Assembly (NCBI GenBank): GCA_963728875.1
Contig: CAVSLJ010000001.1
Span: forward strand, 868,001-932,000
Length of the DNA stretch: 64,000 bases
Reading direction: 5' to 3'
Source of the DNA: DASUPK01 sp963728875
GTDB taxonomy: Bacteria; Actinomycetota; Thermoleophilia; Solirubrobacterales; 70-9
Every line of letters begins with the position of its first letter. Position 1 is the stretch's first letter. The notes beneath the pieces were generated by a model, which did no database searches, was not told the DNA's origin, and was given only the letters and a program-made list of their open reading frames with translations. Both the position numbers and the translations under genes were made by a program. Of this stretch, positions 7,292-14,566 are shown in pieces.

Positions 7292-8391
7292 GAGTGCTCA
7301 GCCTCCCAGCGCGCGTAGTCGTCGGTGAAGTAGTGGAGGCGGATCTTCTTGAACTCGGTCGAGGAGTAGAGGACCGCGCGATCGTCGCCGTGCAGGTCGT
7401 GCTCATCGGCGATCCCATCGAGGATCGCATCGCACTCCTCCTTCGAGCGGCCGTGGGCCATCGTGAAGACGCTGTAGGGCCAGTCCGCGTAGGTGGGGCG
7501 CTGGTAGCAGTGGGAGATGCCGCGGACTGCCGCCATGCGCGCGCCTACCTCCATGATCCCCTGCTCGGGAACCTTCCAGACGCCCATCCCGTTCGCCGAG
7601 AAGCCGGCGCGGCGGTGGAAGAGGATCGCCGCGACGCGGCGCAGGATCTTGCGGTCGACCATGCCCCGCAGGTGGTCGAGGAAGTCGTGGGTGCTCATGC
7701 CGGCCTCGGCGGCGGCCGCGTCATAGGGGCGGTCGGTGACCTCCATCGGCCCCTGGAGCGCGCGGATCACGGCGACGTCGACCTCGTCGTAGGGCTGCCG
7801 CTCGAGCTCGCGGGGCGGAGCCGCCTCGACGGCCGCCGAGAGCTCCTCCGTCCCACCCTCCATCTCCAGGTTCATGTTGATCTTGAAGAGCTGGAGGGTC
7901 GGCAGCTGGCGGATCGACTCCGCGCCGGTCAGTCGCTGCAGGACGTCGAGGGTGCCCTGCAACCCGAGCTCGGAGTCGGGCGGGGTGGCGATCGTGAACC
8001 AGAGGTTGAACTCGTGGGTTCGGAGGTAGTTGTGCGAGACGCCCGGATGGGAGTTGATGATCCCCGCGGCCCGATGCGGGTTCTCGGAATCGACCTTGGC
8101 GGCGACCAGCATCGAGCTGTACCCCAGCGCCCGCGTGTCGAAGATCGGGGTGATCTCGCGGATGATTCGCTCGTCGAGCAGGCGCTGGGTGCGGGACTTG
8201 ACCTCATCCGGCTCGAGCTCGGCCTCCGCCGCGACCAGCTCGAAGGGCTCCGGCGCGAGCGGATAGCTCGACTGGAGCAGGTTCATCAGGTGCTTGTCGG
8301 TCTCGTCGAGCGGGACCGCGGCGCCGCCCTTTCGCGAGCGCAGCTTCGGCGTCGCGGTCGCCGTGGTGATCCCGTCGGGAGACCGATTCAC
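7288..8391 (-). CDS. Fused AhbA-AhbB-like protein (siroheme decarboxylase family, Lrp fold)
   Basis: 367 aa in two homologous halves, about 29-180 and 200-360, each a winged-helix plus ferredoxin-like AsnC/Lrp fold. The first half has LRTHEFNLWFTIATP (123-137) and the second has HCYQRPTYADWPYSVFTMAH (294-313). These are signatures of the AhbA/AhbB (NirD/L/G/H) family, which decarboxylate siroheme, rather than of amino-acid-sensing Lrp regulators. It lies between hemB and hemL, overlapping both by 4 bp, so a tetrapyrrole role is well supported by context. Whether it decarboxylates siroheme or has become a haem-responsive regulator is not decided by sequence. The start is GTG 8391. Confidence 0.75.
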   Translation of the reverse strand: MNRSPDGITTATATPKLRSRKGGAAVPLDETDKHLMNLLQSSYPLAPEPFELVAAEAELEPDEVKSRTQRLLDERIIREITPIFDTRALGYSSMLVAAKVDSENPHRAAGIINSHPGVSHNYLRTHEFNLWFTIATPPDSELGLQGTLDVLQRLTGAESIRQLPTLQLFKINMNLEMEGGTEELSAAVEAAPPRELERQPYDEVDVAVIRALQGPMEVTDRPYDAAAAEAGMSTHDFLDHLRGMVDRKILRRVAAILFHRRAGFSANGMGVWKVPEQGIMEVGARMAAVRGISHCYQRPTYADWPYSVFTMAHGRSKEECDAILDGIADEHDLHGDDRAVLYSSTEFKKIRLHYFTDDYARWEAEHS

Positions 8392-9413
8392 CGGCCTACC
8401 GCTCCCGCTGCGAGCCAGGCGGCGGCGTCCTTGGCGAAGTAGGTGATGATCATGTCGGCGCCGGCGCGGCGGATGGCGGTCAGGGACTCCATCGCGGCGG
8501 CGCGCTCGTCGATCCAGCCGTTGGCGGCCGCCGCCTTCAGCATCGAGTACTCGCCGCCCACGTGGTACGCGGCGAGGGGAGCCCCGGTCGCGTCCTTGAC
8601 CCGGCGGACGACGTCCAGGTAGGGCAGCGCGGGCTTGACCATGACGACGTCGGCGCCCTCCTCGAGATCGAGCTTCGCCTCGCGAACGGCCTCATCGGCG
8701 TTGGCGGGATTCATCTGGTATCCGCGCCGGTCGCCGAACTCGGGGGTGGAGCCCGCGGCCTCGCGGAAGGGGCCGTAGAAGGCGGACGCGTACTTCGCGC
8801 TGTAGGCGATGATCGGCACGTCGGAGTGACCCTCCTCGTCGAGCTGCGAGCGGATCGCCCCGATGCGCCCGTCCATCATGTCGCTCGGAGCGACCGCGTC
8901 GGCGCCGGCCTCGGCATGCGAGATCGCGGTCTTGGCTAAGAGCTCGACGGTCAGGTCATTGTCAATCACCACCTCATCTCCTCCGCTTCGCGTCCGGGGA
9001 TGAGCGCCCTCGCGGACGATCCCGCAGTGGCCGTGCGAGGTGTACTCGCAGAGGCAGACGTCGGTGATCACGACGATTTCGGGGTGTGCCTCCTTCAGGG
9101 CCCGGACCGCCATCTGAACGACGCCCTCGTCGTCGTAGGCCTCGCTGCCGACCTCGTCCTTGCTGGCGGGGATCCCGAAGAGCAGGACGGCGCGGACGCC
9201 CGCGGCGGCGATCTCCGTGACCTCGGCGACGGCCTCCGAGATGGAGAGCCGCTCCATGCCGGGCATCGTTTCGATCGGCTCGCGCACTGACTCGCCTGCC
9301 GTGACGAAGAGCGGCTGGACGAGGTGGTCAGCCGTCAGGTCCGTCTCGCGAACCAGGTCGCGAAGCGGCTCCGTTCGGCGCAGGCGCCGAAGGCGTGTCG
9401 CCGGAAAGCTCAT
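8388..9413 (-). CDS. hemB: Delta-aminolevulinic acid dehydratase (porphobilinogen synthase) with in-frame palindrome insertion
   Basis: 341 aa from ATG 9413; a TTG at 9443 would overlap the upstream gene and adds nothing conserved. It condenses two 5-aminolevulinates to porphobilinogen. The zinc-type metal site DVCLCEYTSHGHCG has Cys at 120, 122 and 130. The two active-site lysines are in YSAKYAS (207) and MVKPALPYLD (260). Between GHCGIV and VIDNDLT lies an unusual loop, REGAHPRTRSGGDE (134-147), where the family normally has only a few residues. Its DNA is one copy of the palindromic element seen at 17965 and 58088. The gene overlaps the AhbAB-like gene by 4 bp. Confidence 0.94.
   Translation of the reverse strand: MSFPATRLRRLRRTEPLRDLVRETDLTADHLVQPLFVTAGESVREPIETMPGMERLSISEAVAEVTEIAAAGVRAVLLFGIPASKDEVGSEAYDDEGVVQMAVRALKEAHPEIVVITDVCLCEYTSHGHCGIVREGAHPRTRSGGDEVVIDNDLTVELLAKTAISHAEAGADAVAPSDMMDGRIGAIRSQLDEEGHSDVPIIAYSAKYASAFYGPFREAAGSTPEFGDRRGYQMNPANADEAVREAKLDLEEGADVVMVKPALPYLDVVRRVKDATGAPLAAYHVGGEYSMLKAAAANGWIDERAAAMESLTAIRRAGADMIITYFAKDAAAWLAAGAVGR
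8973..9004 (-). repeat. Small palindromic element, copy 1, inside hemB
   Basis: The 20-nt core TCCTCCGCTTCGCGTCCGGG (plus-strand reading) at 8979-8998 is flanked by the perfect inverted arms CTCATC (8973-8978) and GATGAG (8999-9004). The identical core recurs at 17973 and 58094 with different but again fully complementary arms. In hemB it is read on the opposite strand and encodes HPRTRSGG in a loop next to the zinc site. Confidence 0.8.
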
Positions 9414-9435
9414 GGGAGTGATTCTAGGGCCGGGG

Positions 9436-10788
9436 TTAAGCAAACCTTCGCAAGGCCAGTCGCGCCAGCACGAGATAGCCCACGGTCAGCAGGGCCAGGT
9501 GAAGCAGCGGCAGGCCCAGATCCGGGCCGGACGCGGACAGGGCACCGGAGAGGGCGTCCACCGCCGGGCGGAACGGGAAGGCGCCGGCGATCACGTGGAT
9601 CACGTCGAGCAGGCCCTTGCTGACCGTGCCCGACGGCACCAGTGAGACGAAGGCGACCGGAAGGGCGAGCGCGAACGCGAGCAGGGCGCTGGCGCGGACC
9701 TCTCGAGCGGCCGCCCCGATCGCGAGGCCGAGCGCCGAGGAGGCCGCTCCCGCCAGCAGGATCGCCGGAACGATCAGGTAGATGCGGCCCCACGAGATCG
9801 ATTCGAAGGGCGTGATCGCCAACAGCATGAGCAGCGTCACCACGAGCGCCGCGCCGGTGCCCAGGGTGGCCTTCTCGACCAGCAGGCCGGTCCGGCTGAC
9901 CAGTCCGCGGGTGAGGCGGGTGAAGGTGTTCTCCTCCCTCTCCAGGGCGAGGGAGCCGGAGACGAGCAGGACGGTGACGAACAGCAGTGTGATCGCGGCG
10001 GCGACCGCGACCGCGAACGTGTCGAGGGGCGGCACGCTGCCCGCGATCACGTCCTTGTTCACGGCGATCGGCTGGCGGACCGAGGCGAGCAGGCTGTTGG
10101 CGAGCGCGAGGTTCTGGCGGGCGAGGCGAGCGAAGTTGCTGACCTCCGTGACCTGCGCTCGCTGGGCCGGGGGCAGGCTGCCCTCGACCTGAATGAGGAT
10201 CTCCTCGGCCTTCTGCAACCCGAGGATGTGGACGGTCTGGTTGATGAAGGGGATCTCGAACGATCCGCCGTTGGCGAGAATCCGCTCGTAGTCCCCCGCC
10301 ACGTTGCTGATCTTCTCGGAGAGCAGCAGGTTGGCCTGGGTGAGCAGCGAGCGGATCCGGTCGTCCACCACCTGGGCCTTGAGCGGATCGTCGTTGTTGA
10401 CGATCACGTCGACCGTCGCGGGCTCGCTCGAGTTGGTGCTGAGCTCTCCCTGCAGCTTGCTGATGAAGTCCGCGGGAAGGATCAGGCCGCCGAGGACGTC
10501 GCCGTCCTTCACCTTCTGCTCGACCTCCTCGCGGCTGGAGACGTCGACGCACTCGATCTTGGCGCAGAGCTGGCGGCGAGCCTCGTCCTGGCTGAACCCG
10601 CCGTCGCCGAGCTGGAGCCCGGCGCCGGCCGGGATTTCGTTGAGAAACGCGACGCGCGGCTTCTCGGGACTCCGCGAGATCGCCAGGCCGATCAGGACGG
10701 CGAGCACGATCGGATAGACGATCAACAGCCCGGTGATCAGCGGCGAGCGGCGCAGCAGCTGAAGGTCCTTGACGAGCAGCCAGCGCAT
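9436..10788 (-). CDS. ABC-2 type exporter permease
   Basis: 450 aa. The start is ATG 10788, sharing one base with the ATPase stop (TGATG). The protein begins MRWLLVKDLQLLRRSPLIT, a typical ABC-2/YhgE-like entry helix. A large extracytoplasmic domain of about 200 residues follows (QEVEQKVKDG-type helices, NDDPLKAQVVDDRIRSLLTQ), then five to six membrane helices in the C-terminal half. This is the layout of ABC-2 exporters of the YhgE/LinM kind. The substrate is unknown. It is cotranscribed with the ATPase and lies 22 bp upstream of hemB, so export of a tetrapyrrole-related compound is possible but unproven. Confidence 0.85.
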   Translation of the reverse strand: MRWLLVKDLQLLRRSPLITGLLIVYPIVLAVLIGLAISRSPEKPRVAFLNEIPAGAGLQLGDGGFSQDEARRQLCAKIECVDVSSREEVEQKVKDGDVLGGLILPADFISKLQGELSTNSSEPATVDVIVNNDDPLKAQVVDDRIRSLLTQANLLLSEKISNVAGDYERILANGGSFEIPFINQTVHILGLQKAEEILIQVEGSLPPAQRAQVTEVSNFARLARQNLALANSLLASVRQPIAVNKDVIAGSVPPLDTFAVAVAAAITLLFVTVLLVSGSLALEREENTFTRLTRGLVSRTGLLVEKATLGTGAALVVTLLMLLAITPFESISWGRIYLIVPAILLAGAASSALGLAIGAAAREVRASALLAFALALPVAFVSLVPSGTVSKGLLDVIHVIAGAFPFRPAVDALSGALSASGPDLGLPLLHLALLTVGYLVLARLALRRFA

Positions 10789-11510
10789 CAGTGGCCCTGC
10801 TTCCTCAGGAAGCGGACGAAGTCGCTCTCCGGGTCGGGGTTCTGGCCCTTCGGCCGGGGCCCGGCGGCGCGGCGCATCTGCGTGAAGCTGCCGTCGAAGA
10901 TCGTCTCGCCATCGGCCAACACGACCAGACGGTCGCCGTAGTGGCTCGCCTCCTCGATCTGGTGGGTCGAGTAGATCACCGCTGTCCCGCCGCTGGACAG
11001 GCCCGCGACGAACTCCCAAAGCCGGATCCGCTGGCTGGGGTCGAGGCCCGTGCTCGGCTCGTCGAGCAGGAGCACCGAGGGATCGCCGAGGAGGCCGATC
11101 GCGATATTGATCCGCTGCTGGTTGCCCCCCGACAGCGAGGAGACCTGATCGTGGCGCCGCTCCCCGAGCCCGGTCTGCTCGAGCATCCGCTCGATCGTCC
11201 CCTCGACGTCCTCGGCCTCCTCCATCCGGGCGAAGAGCCGCAGGTTCTCCTCCACCGTGAGCCGGTGGTAGAGGCCGGCCTGCTGCGGGACCCAGCCGAC
11301 CTCGCCGTTGGAGCGATCGATCCGGCCGGAGTCGGCCTTGGCGATCCCAGCGAGGATCGAGAGGAGCGTGGTCTTGCCGGCCCCATTGGGGCCGAGCACG
11401 GCGAGCAGCTCCCCGCGACCGACATCGAAGCTCACCTCCCGGAGGGCGGCGCGCTCGCCGAACGACTTGGAGAGGCCCTCCACCTCGAGCACGGGGGTGG
11501 CCTGGCTCAT
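10788..11510 (-). CDS. ABC transporter ATP-binding protein
   Basis: 240 aa nucleotide-binding subunit. It has Walker A GPNGAGKTT (about 39-47), Q-loop in VPQQAGLY, signature LSGGNQQR (about 134-141), Walker B VLLLDEPSTGLDP (about 154-166), and the switch His in YSTHQIEEA. The start is ATG 11510. It couples ATP hydrolysis to the permease encoded immediately downstream (1-bp overlap). The CcmA/DrrA-like subfamily points to export. It is divergent from the YmdB-like gene across 56 bp, which must contain both promoters. Confidence 0.9.
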   Translation of the reverse strand: MSQATPVLEVEGLSKSFGERAALREVSFDVGRGELLAVLGPNGAGKTTLLSILAGIAKADSGRIDRSNGEVGWVPQQAGLYHRLTVEENLRLFARMEEAEDVEGTIERMLEQTGLGERRHDQVSSLSGGNQQRINIAIGLLGDPSVLLLDEPSTGLDPSQRIRLWEFVAGLSSGGTAVIYSTHQIEEASHYGDRLVVLADGETIFDGSFTQMRRAAGPRPKGQNPDPESDFVRFLRKQGH

Positions 11511-11566
11511 CGCGCGAAAGCTAGCGGGATGGTCGAAGGGGCACGTCGTCTACGCTCCGGCGCCTG

Positions 11567-12343
11567 ATGCGGCTCCTGTTCATAGGGGACGTCGTCGGCA
11601 AACCCGGAAGGGATGGCCTGGCGTCGGCGATGCCCGAGCTGCGGGCCGAGCACATGCCCGACCTCGTGGTCGCGAACGGCGAGAACGCGGCGGGCGGCGT
11701 CGGGATCACCGAGGAGACGGCGAAGCCGATCTTCGAGGCCGGCGTCGACGTGATCACGCTCGGCAACCACGCCTACCGCCACAAGGACGTCTACGGCTAT
11801 CTCGACTCCGAGCAGCGGATCATCCGGCCGGCCAACTTCCACGCGCAGAACCCGGGCCGGGGTCACACGGTTGTCGAGGCCGCCGGGATGCGGGTCGCGG
11901 TGATCAACCTGAGCGGCCAGATGCACCTGCGGGTCGAGCGCAATCCGTTCCCGGCGATCGACGACCTGCTCGAATCGCTTGCCGGCGCGGCCGACGCGTT
12001 CATCGTCGACTTCCACGCCGAGCTCACCAGCGAGAAGGTGGCGATGGGGTGGCACCTCGACGGCCGCGTGGCCGCGGTGCTCGGGACGCACACCCACGTC
12101 CCGACCGCCGACCTCCGGGTCCTCCCCGGCGGGACCGCTCACATCGCCGACGTCGGCATGACCGGCTCGCGCGCTGGGGTGATCGGCGTGAGGCGCGAGC
12201 AGGCGCTACGCGCCTTCCAGACGCAGATGCCGGTCCGCTTCGATGGGGCGAACGAGGACGTCTGGATCATGGGCGTCGCGGTCGAGATCGGGGACGACGG
12301 GCTCGCTCGGGGGATCGATCAGATCCTCCTCCCCGTCTCCTAG
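11567..12343 (+). CDS. YmdB-family metallophosphoesterase
   Basis: 258 aa, the family length. The dinuclear-metal motifs are FIGDVVGKPGR at the N-terminus, NGENAAGG (about 43-50), GNHAYRHKD (about 66-74), IVDFHAELTSEK (about 146-157), and GTHTHVPTAD (about 176-185). Bacillus YmdB hydrolyses 2',3'-cyclic nucleotides and interacts with RNase Y. The usual GNHTWD is GNHAYR here, but the metal-binding Asn-His is kept. The start is ATG 11567. It converges on the next gene and the two stop codons share a CTAG at 12340-12343. Confidence 0.9.
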   Translation: MRLLFIGDVVGKPGRDGLASAMPELRAEHMPDLVVANGENAAGGVGITEETAKPIFEAGVDVITLGNHAYRHKDVYGYLDSEQRIIRPANFHAQNPGRGHTVVEAAGMRVAVINLSGQMHLRVERNPFPAIDDLLESLAGAADAFIVDFHAELTSEKVAMGWHLDGRVAAVLGTHTHVPTADLRVLPGGTAHIADVGMTGSRAGVIGVRREQALRAFQTQMPVRFDGANEDVWIMGVAVEIGDDGLARGIDQILLPVS

Positions 12344-14070
12344 CGACCGCCAGCCGCTCCACTTGGGAGCGGCGGCTCCGCCGCCGCGACTAGTTCTTGC
12401 GGCGCCTGCGGCCGCGACATGTTGAGCGGGACGATGCCGGTCGCCAGCAGGGCGACCAGGAGGAAGGGCAGGAACCAGGGGATGTAGAGGTAGAACCAGT
12501 GGTCGACGGTGAGCTGCATGCCGATCATCACCGCGGCCCCGAGCGCGGCGACCGTGACGTGATCGCGGCGGCGAGGCCGGAAGGCCACCAGCAGCGCCAG
12601 CCCGACGACCGCCGCCTTGACCATCGCCTGCAGCCAACCCAGGGAGTGGTCCTGGCCCCAGACGCTGAAGGGGGAGTCCCGGCCGCCCTGCTCGGCGATC
12701 GTGCGGTGCCAGAAGGTCGAGAGGCCGGGGTCCTCGAGGGCCTGGAAGCAGACCACCGCGATCGTGACCGCGAAGGCGATCGTGAACGGGATGATCACCT
12801 TCGCGTACCGCCGCAGGGATCTCCCCGCTGTTGCCCCGTACGTCGCGAACAGTGGCCCCAGGGCCAGGGGCGCAAATTTCGTCATCGATGAGAGACCCAG
12901 CGTCACTCCCCGAGCCACCGGCGAGGTCAGGCAGAGGAGGGCCGCCGCGATGCCGAGGGAGACGAGCGCGTCGTTCGTGTTCGACTCGAGGACGTAGGCG
13001 GTGTACGGACACGCGGCCCAGGCGAAGCAGAGCATGATGCCGAGCTCGGTCCCCAGTCGTCCCCGGCGCAATCGCCTGCCGATCAGGAAGAGGACTGTCA
13101 TCGTCGCCAGGTCGAAGAAGATCGAGGCTGCGTGGGCCGCGGGCAGGTCGTCCCAGGTCCCGCTCCAGGGCAGCGCCTGCTCGAACGGTACGTAGGCGTA
13201 ATACGCCACCGGCCCGTAGGTGTCACCGGACTGATCGTCGTCGGGGAAGTTGTCGTAGACCGGCTCGCGGTCCGCAATCCGATCGGCGCCGATCACCCCG
13301 GAGTAGCCGACGTCGATCACGTTCGAGTCGACCACGTTCAGCGTGATGCGGCCGGCGAGGAGGACGACCGTCATCACGGCGAGCACGGCGATCGGCAGCG
13401 AGGGCCGCAGGCCGGAGCCCTGCACCCGTCTGAAGCCGAGCCAGAGCGCCCTGGCCAGCAGGTAGATCAGAGGCGGGTAGGCGAGCGGGACAGAGAGCCC
13501 GATGTTGCCCCTGTTGAAGAGGTACTGGGAGAGCCCGAAGCCGGCGACGATCACCAGCAGGTCGAGGTGGGCGAGCCGGAAGGGGCGCCGCCAATCGAGC
13601 AGGCCCAGCACGAAGATCGCGCAGAGCGGCAGCCAGACGTAGGGCGCGTTCACCATCCGGCCGAACGCGCCCGGGTAGCCGCGCGCCATTCGCCAGGCGA
13701 CCTGGTAGCCGGTCCAGGACTCGATCGTGTTGCCGGTCACCGGGTCGATCACGACCTGGACGAGCTCGTCGTCGCCGCTGAAGAAGCCCACCTCCCAGAG
13801 GCCCGTGGAGTCGTTCTTGCTCGCCGAGGGCGACAGGTTGGGGTGCTCGCGCAAGGCGGCGACCGCCTTCGGGTCCTGCTTGGCGATCTCGACCGCCTCG
13901 GTCTGCGTGACCTTCTGGGGGGTTTGGTCGGCCTGTGCCGGGGGGGCGAGGAGGAGGGTCGATGCGACGACCAACAAAGCAAGGACAACTAGACCCGGCT
14001 TCGCCAGCACAACGAGACCTGGCTTCGCCAGCACAACGAGACCTGGCTTCGCCATCAGGCGGGAGCGCAT
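12340..14070 (-). CDS. PepSY-domain/GT-C-type integral membrane glycosyltransferase
   Basis: 576 aa from ATG 14070; ATGs at 14085 and 14055 are also in frame and none has a clear ribosome site. A signal anchor is built from three near-identical KPGLVVLA repeats (see 13986-14055). Then come a PepSY-like periplasmic domain (about 48-110: TQTEAVEIAKQDPKAVAALR, VVIDPVTGNTIESWTGYQ) and ten or more membrane helices. A long loop between helices contains NVIDVGYSGVIGADRI and an acidic patch, reminiscent of the GT87/GT39-type GT-C catalytic loop. Substrate is unknown; the neighbouring GtrA and phosphatase-like genes suggest envelope glycan work. Confidence 0.65.
   Translation of the reverse strand: MRSRLMAKPGLVVLAKPGLVVLAKPGLVVLALLVVASTLLLAPPAQADQTPQKVTQTEAVEIAKQDPKAVAALREHPNLSPSASKNDSTGLWEVGFFSGDDELVQVVIDPVTGNTIESWTGYQVAWRMARGYPGAFGRMVNAPYVWLPLCAIFVLGLLDWRRPFRLAHLDLLVIVAGFGLSQYLFNRGNIGLSVPLAYPPLIYLLARALWLGFRRVQGSGLRPSLPIAVLAVMTVVLLAGRITLNVVDSNVIDVGYSGVIGADRIADREPVYDNFPDDDQSGDTYGPVAYYAYVPFEQALPWSGTWDDLPAAHAASIFFDLATMTVLFLIGRRLRRGRLGTELGIMLCFAWAACPYTAYVLESNTNDALVSLGIAAALLCLTSPVARGVTLGLSSMTKFAPLALGPLFATYGATAGRSLRRYAKVIIPFTIAFAVTIAVVCFQALEDPGLSTFWHRTIAEQGGRDSPFSVWGQDHSLGWLQAMVKAAVVGLALLVAFRPRRRDHVTVAALGAAVMIGMQLTVDHWFYLYIPWFLPFLLVALLATGIVPLNMSRPQAPQELVAAAEPPLPSGAAGGR
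13986..14059 (-). repeat. 27-bp tandem repeat encoding the signal anchor
   Basis: Three copies of a unit containing GGCTTCGCCAGCACAACGAG run head to tail. The first is slightly diverged (CCCGGCTTCG at 13993) and the last runs into GGCTTCGCCATCAGG (14045-14059). Read on the minus strand they encode KPGLVVLA three times, so the repeat forms the hydrophobic segment of the downstream protein. The GGCTTCGCCATCAGG end is identical to a 15-mer at 25056-25070 next to another repeat copy. Confidence 0.8.
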
Positions 14071-14130
14071 GCGGCCGCCCCACATAAGTCGCTACGGGCT
14101 TCGCCCTCCGCTCCGAAGTGGTGCGGCCTT
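14071..14130 (-). repeat. REP-like element, copy A
   Basis: Starts GCGGCCGCCCC, continues with ATAAGTCGCTACGGGCTTCG, and ends CTCCGAAGTGGTGCGGCC, with inverted ends. It matches the 72-bp copies at 19013-19084 and 25082-25153, although its right end is shorter and more diverged. It lies between the gtrA stop codon and the PepSY/GT-C gene and contains the outermost potential ATG (14085) of that gene. Confidence 0.7.
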
Positions 14131-14137
14131 GCGCTCC

Positions 14138-14566
14138 CTAGTCGTCGAAGGTCCACAGCTTGTTGCCGATGAAGTTGAACGGCATCGCGATCGCGACGGA
14201 GATTGCCTGAGCGGGCAGCTCGCTCATCCCTCCGCCCACGAGGAGTTTGAGCGCGATCAGGTTGATCACCAGCGCGAGCACGCTGACGGTGAAGAAGCGG
14301 GCGGCCTGAAAGCCGGCGTGACCGTGCTTCGCGTCGAAGGTCCAGTGGCGGTTCCACCAGAAGTTGCTGGTGACGGCGACGCAGAAGGCGACAATCGCCG
14401 CAGCTATGTAGTGGATGCCGAGGCCGCTGTTCACGACGGCGAAGACGGCCAGGTTGATCAGATAGCCGGAGGCACCGACGACCCCGAACTGGAAGAGCTG
14501 GAGCCAGTTGCCGGGCTTCAGCGTGCCGCGGCCGATGCGCTTCGCCGTGTCCACGGGCGGGGTCAA
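14138..14566 (-). CDS. GtrA-family membrane protein
   Basis: 142 aa from TTG 14566, which overlaps the upstream stop as TTGA and has GGAAGG 8 nt before it; GTG 14554 is an alternative. Four membrane helices are visible, with the GtrA pattern QFGVVGASGYLINLAVF near the N-terminus, then NFWWNRHWTF, and FNFIGNKLWTF at the C-terminus. GtrA proteins are thought to flip or position polyprenyl-phosphate-linked sugars for GT-C glycosyltransferases. The PepSY/GT-C gene lies directly downstream, which fits such a pairing. Confidence 0.85.
   Translation of the reverse strand: MTPPVDTAKRIGRGTLKPGNWLQLFQFGVVGASGYLINLAVFAVVNSGLGIHYIAAAIVAFCVAVTSNFWWNRHWTFDAKHGHAGFQAARFFTVSVLALVINLIALKLLVGGGMSELPAQAISVAIAMPFNFIGNKLWTFDD

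Noticed and set aside
7288..8391. Calling the gene an Lrp/AsnC transcription regulator
   Set aside because: The conserved AhbA/AhbB signatures and the hem context fit better; the regulator reading is kept only as an alternative.
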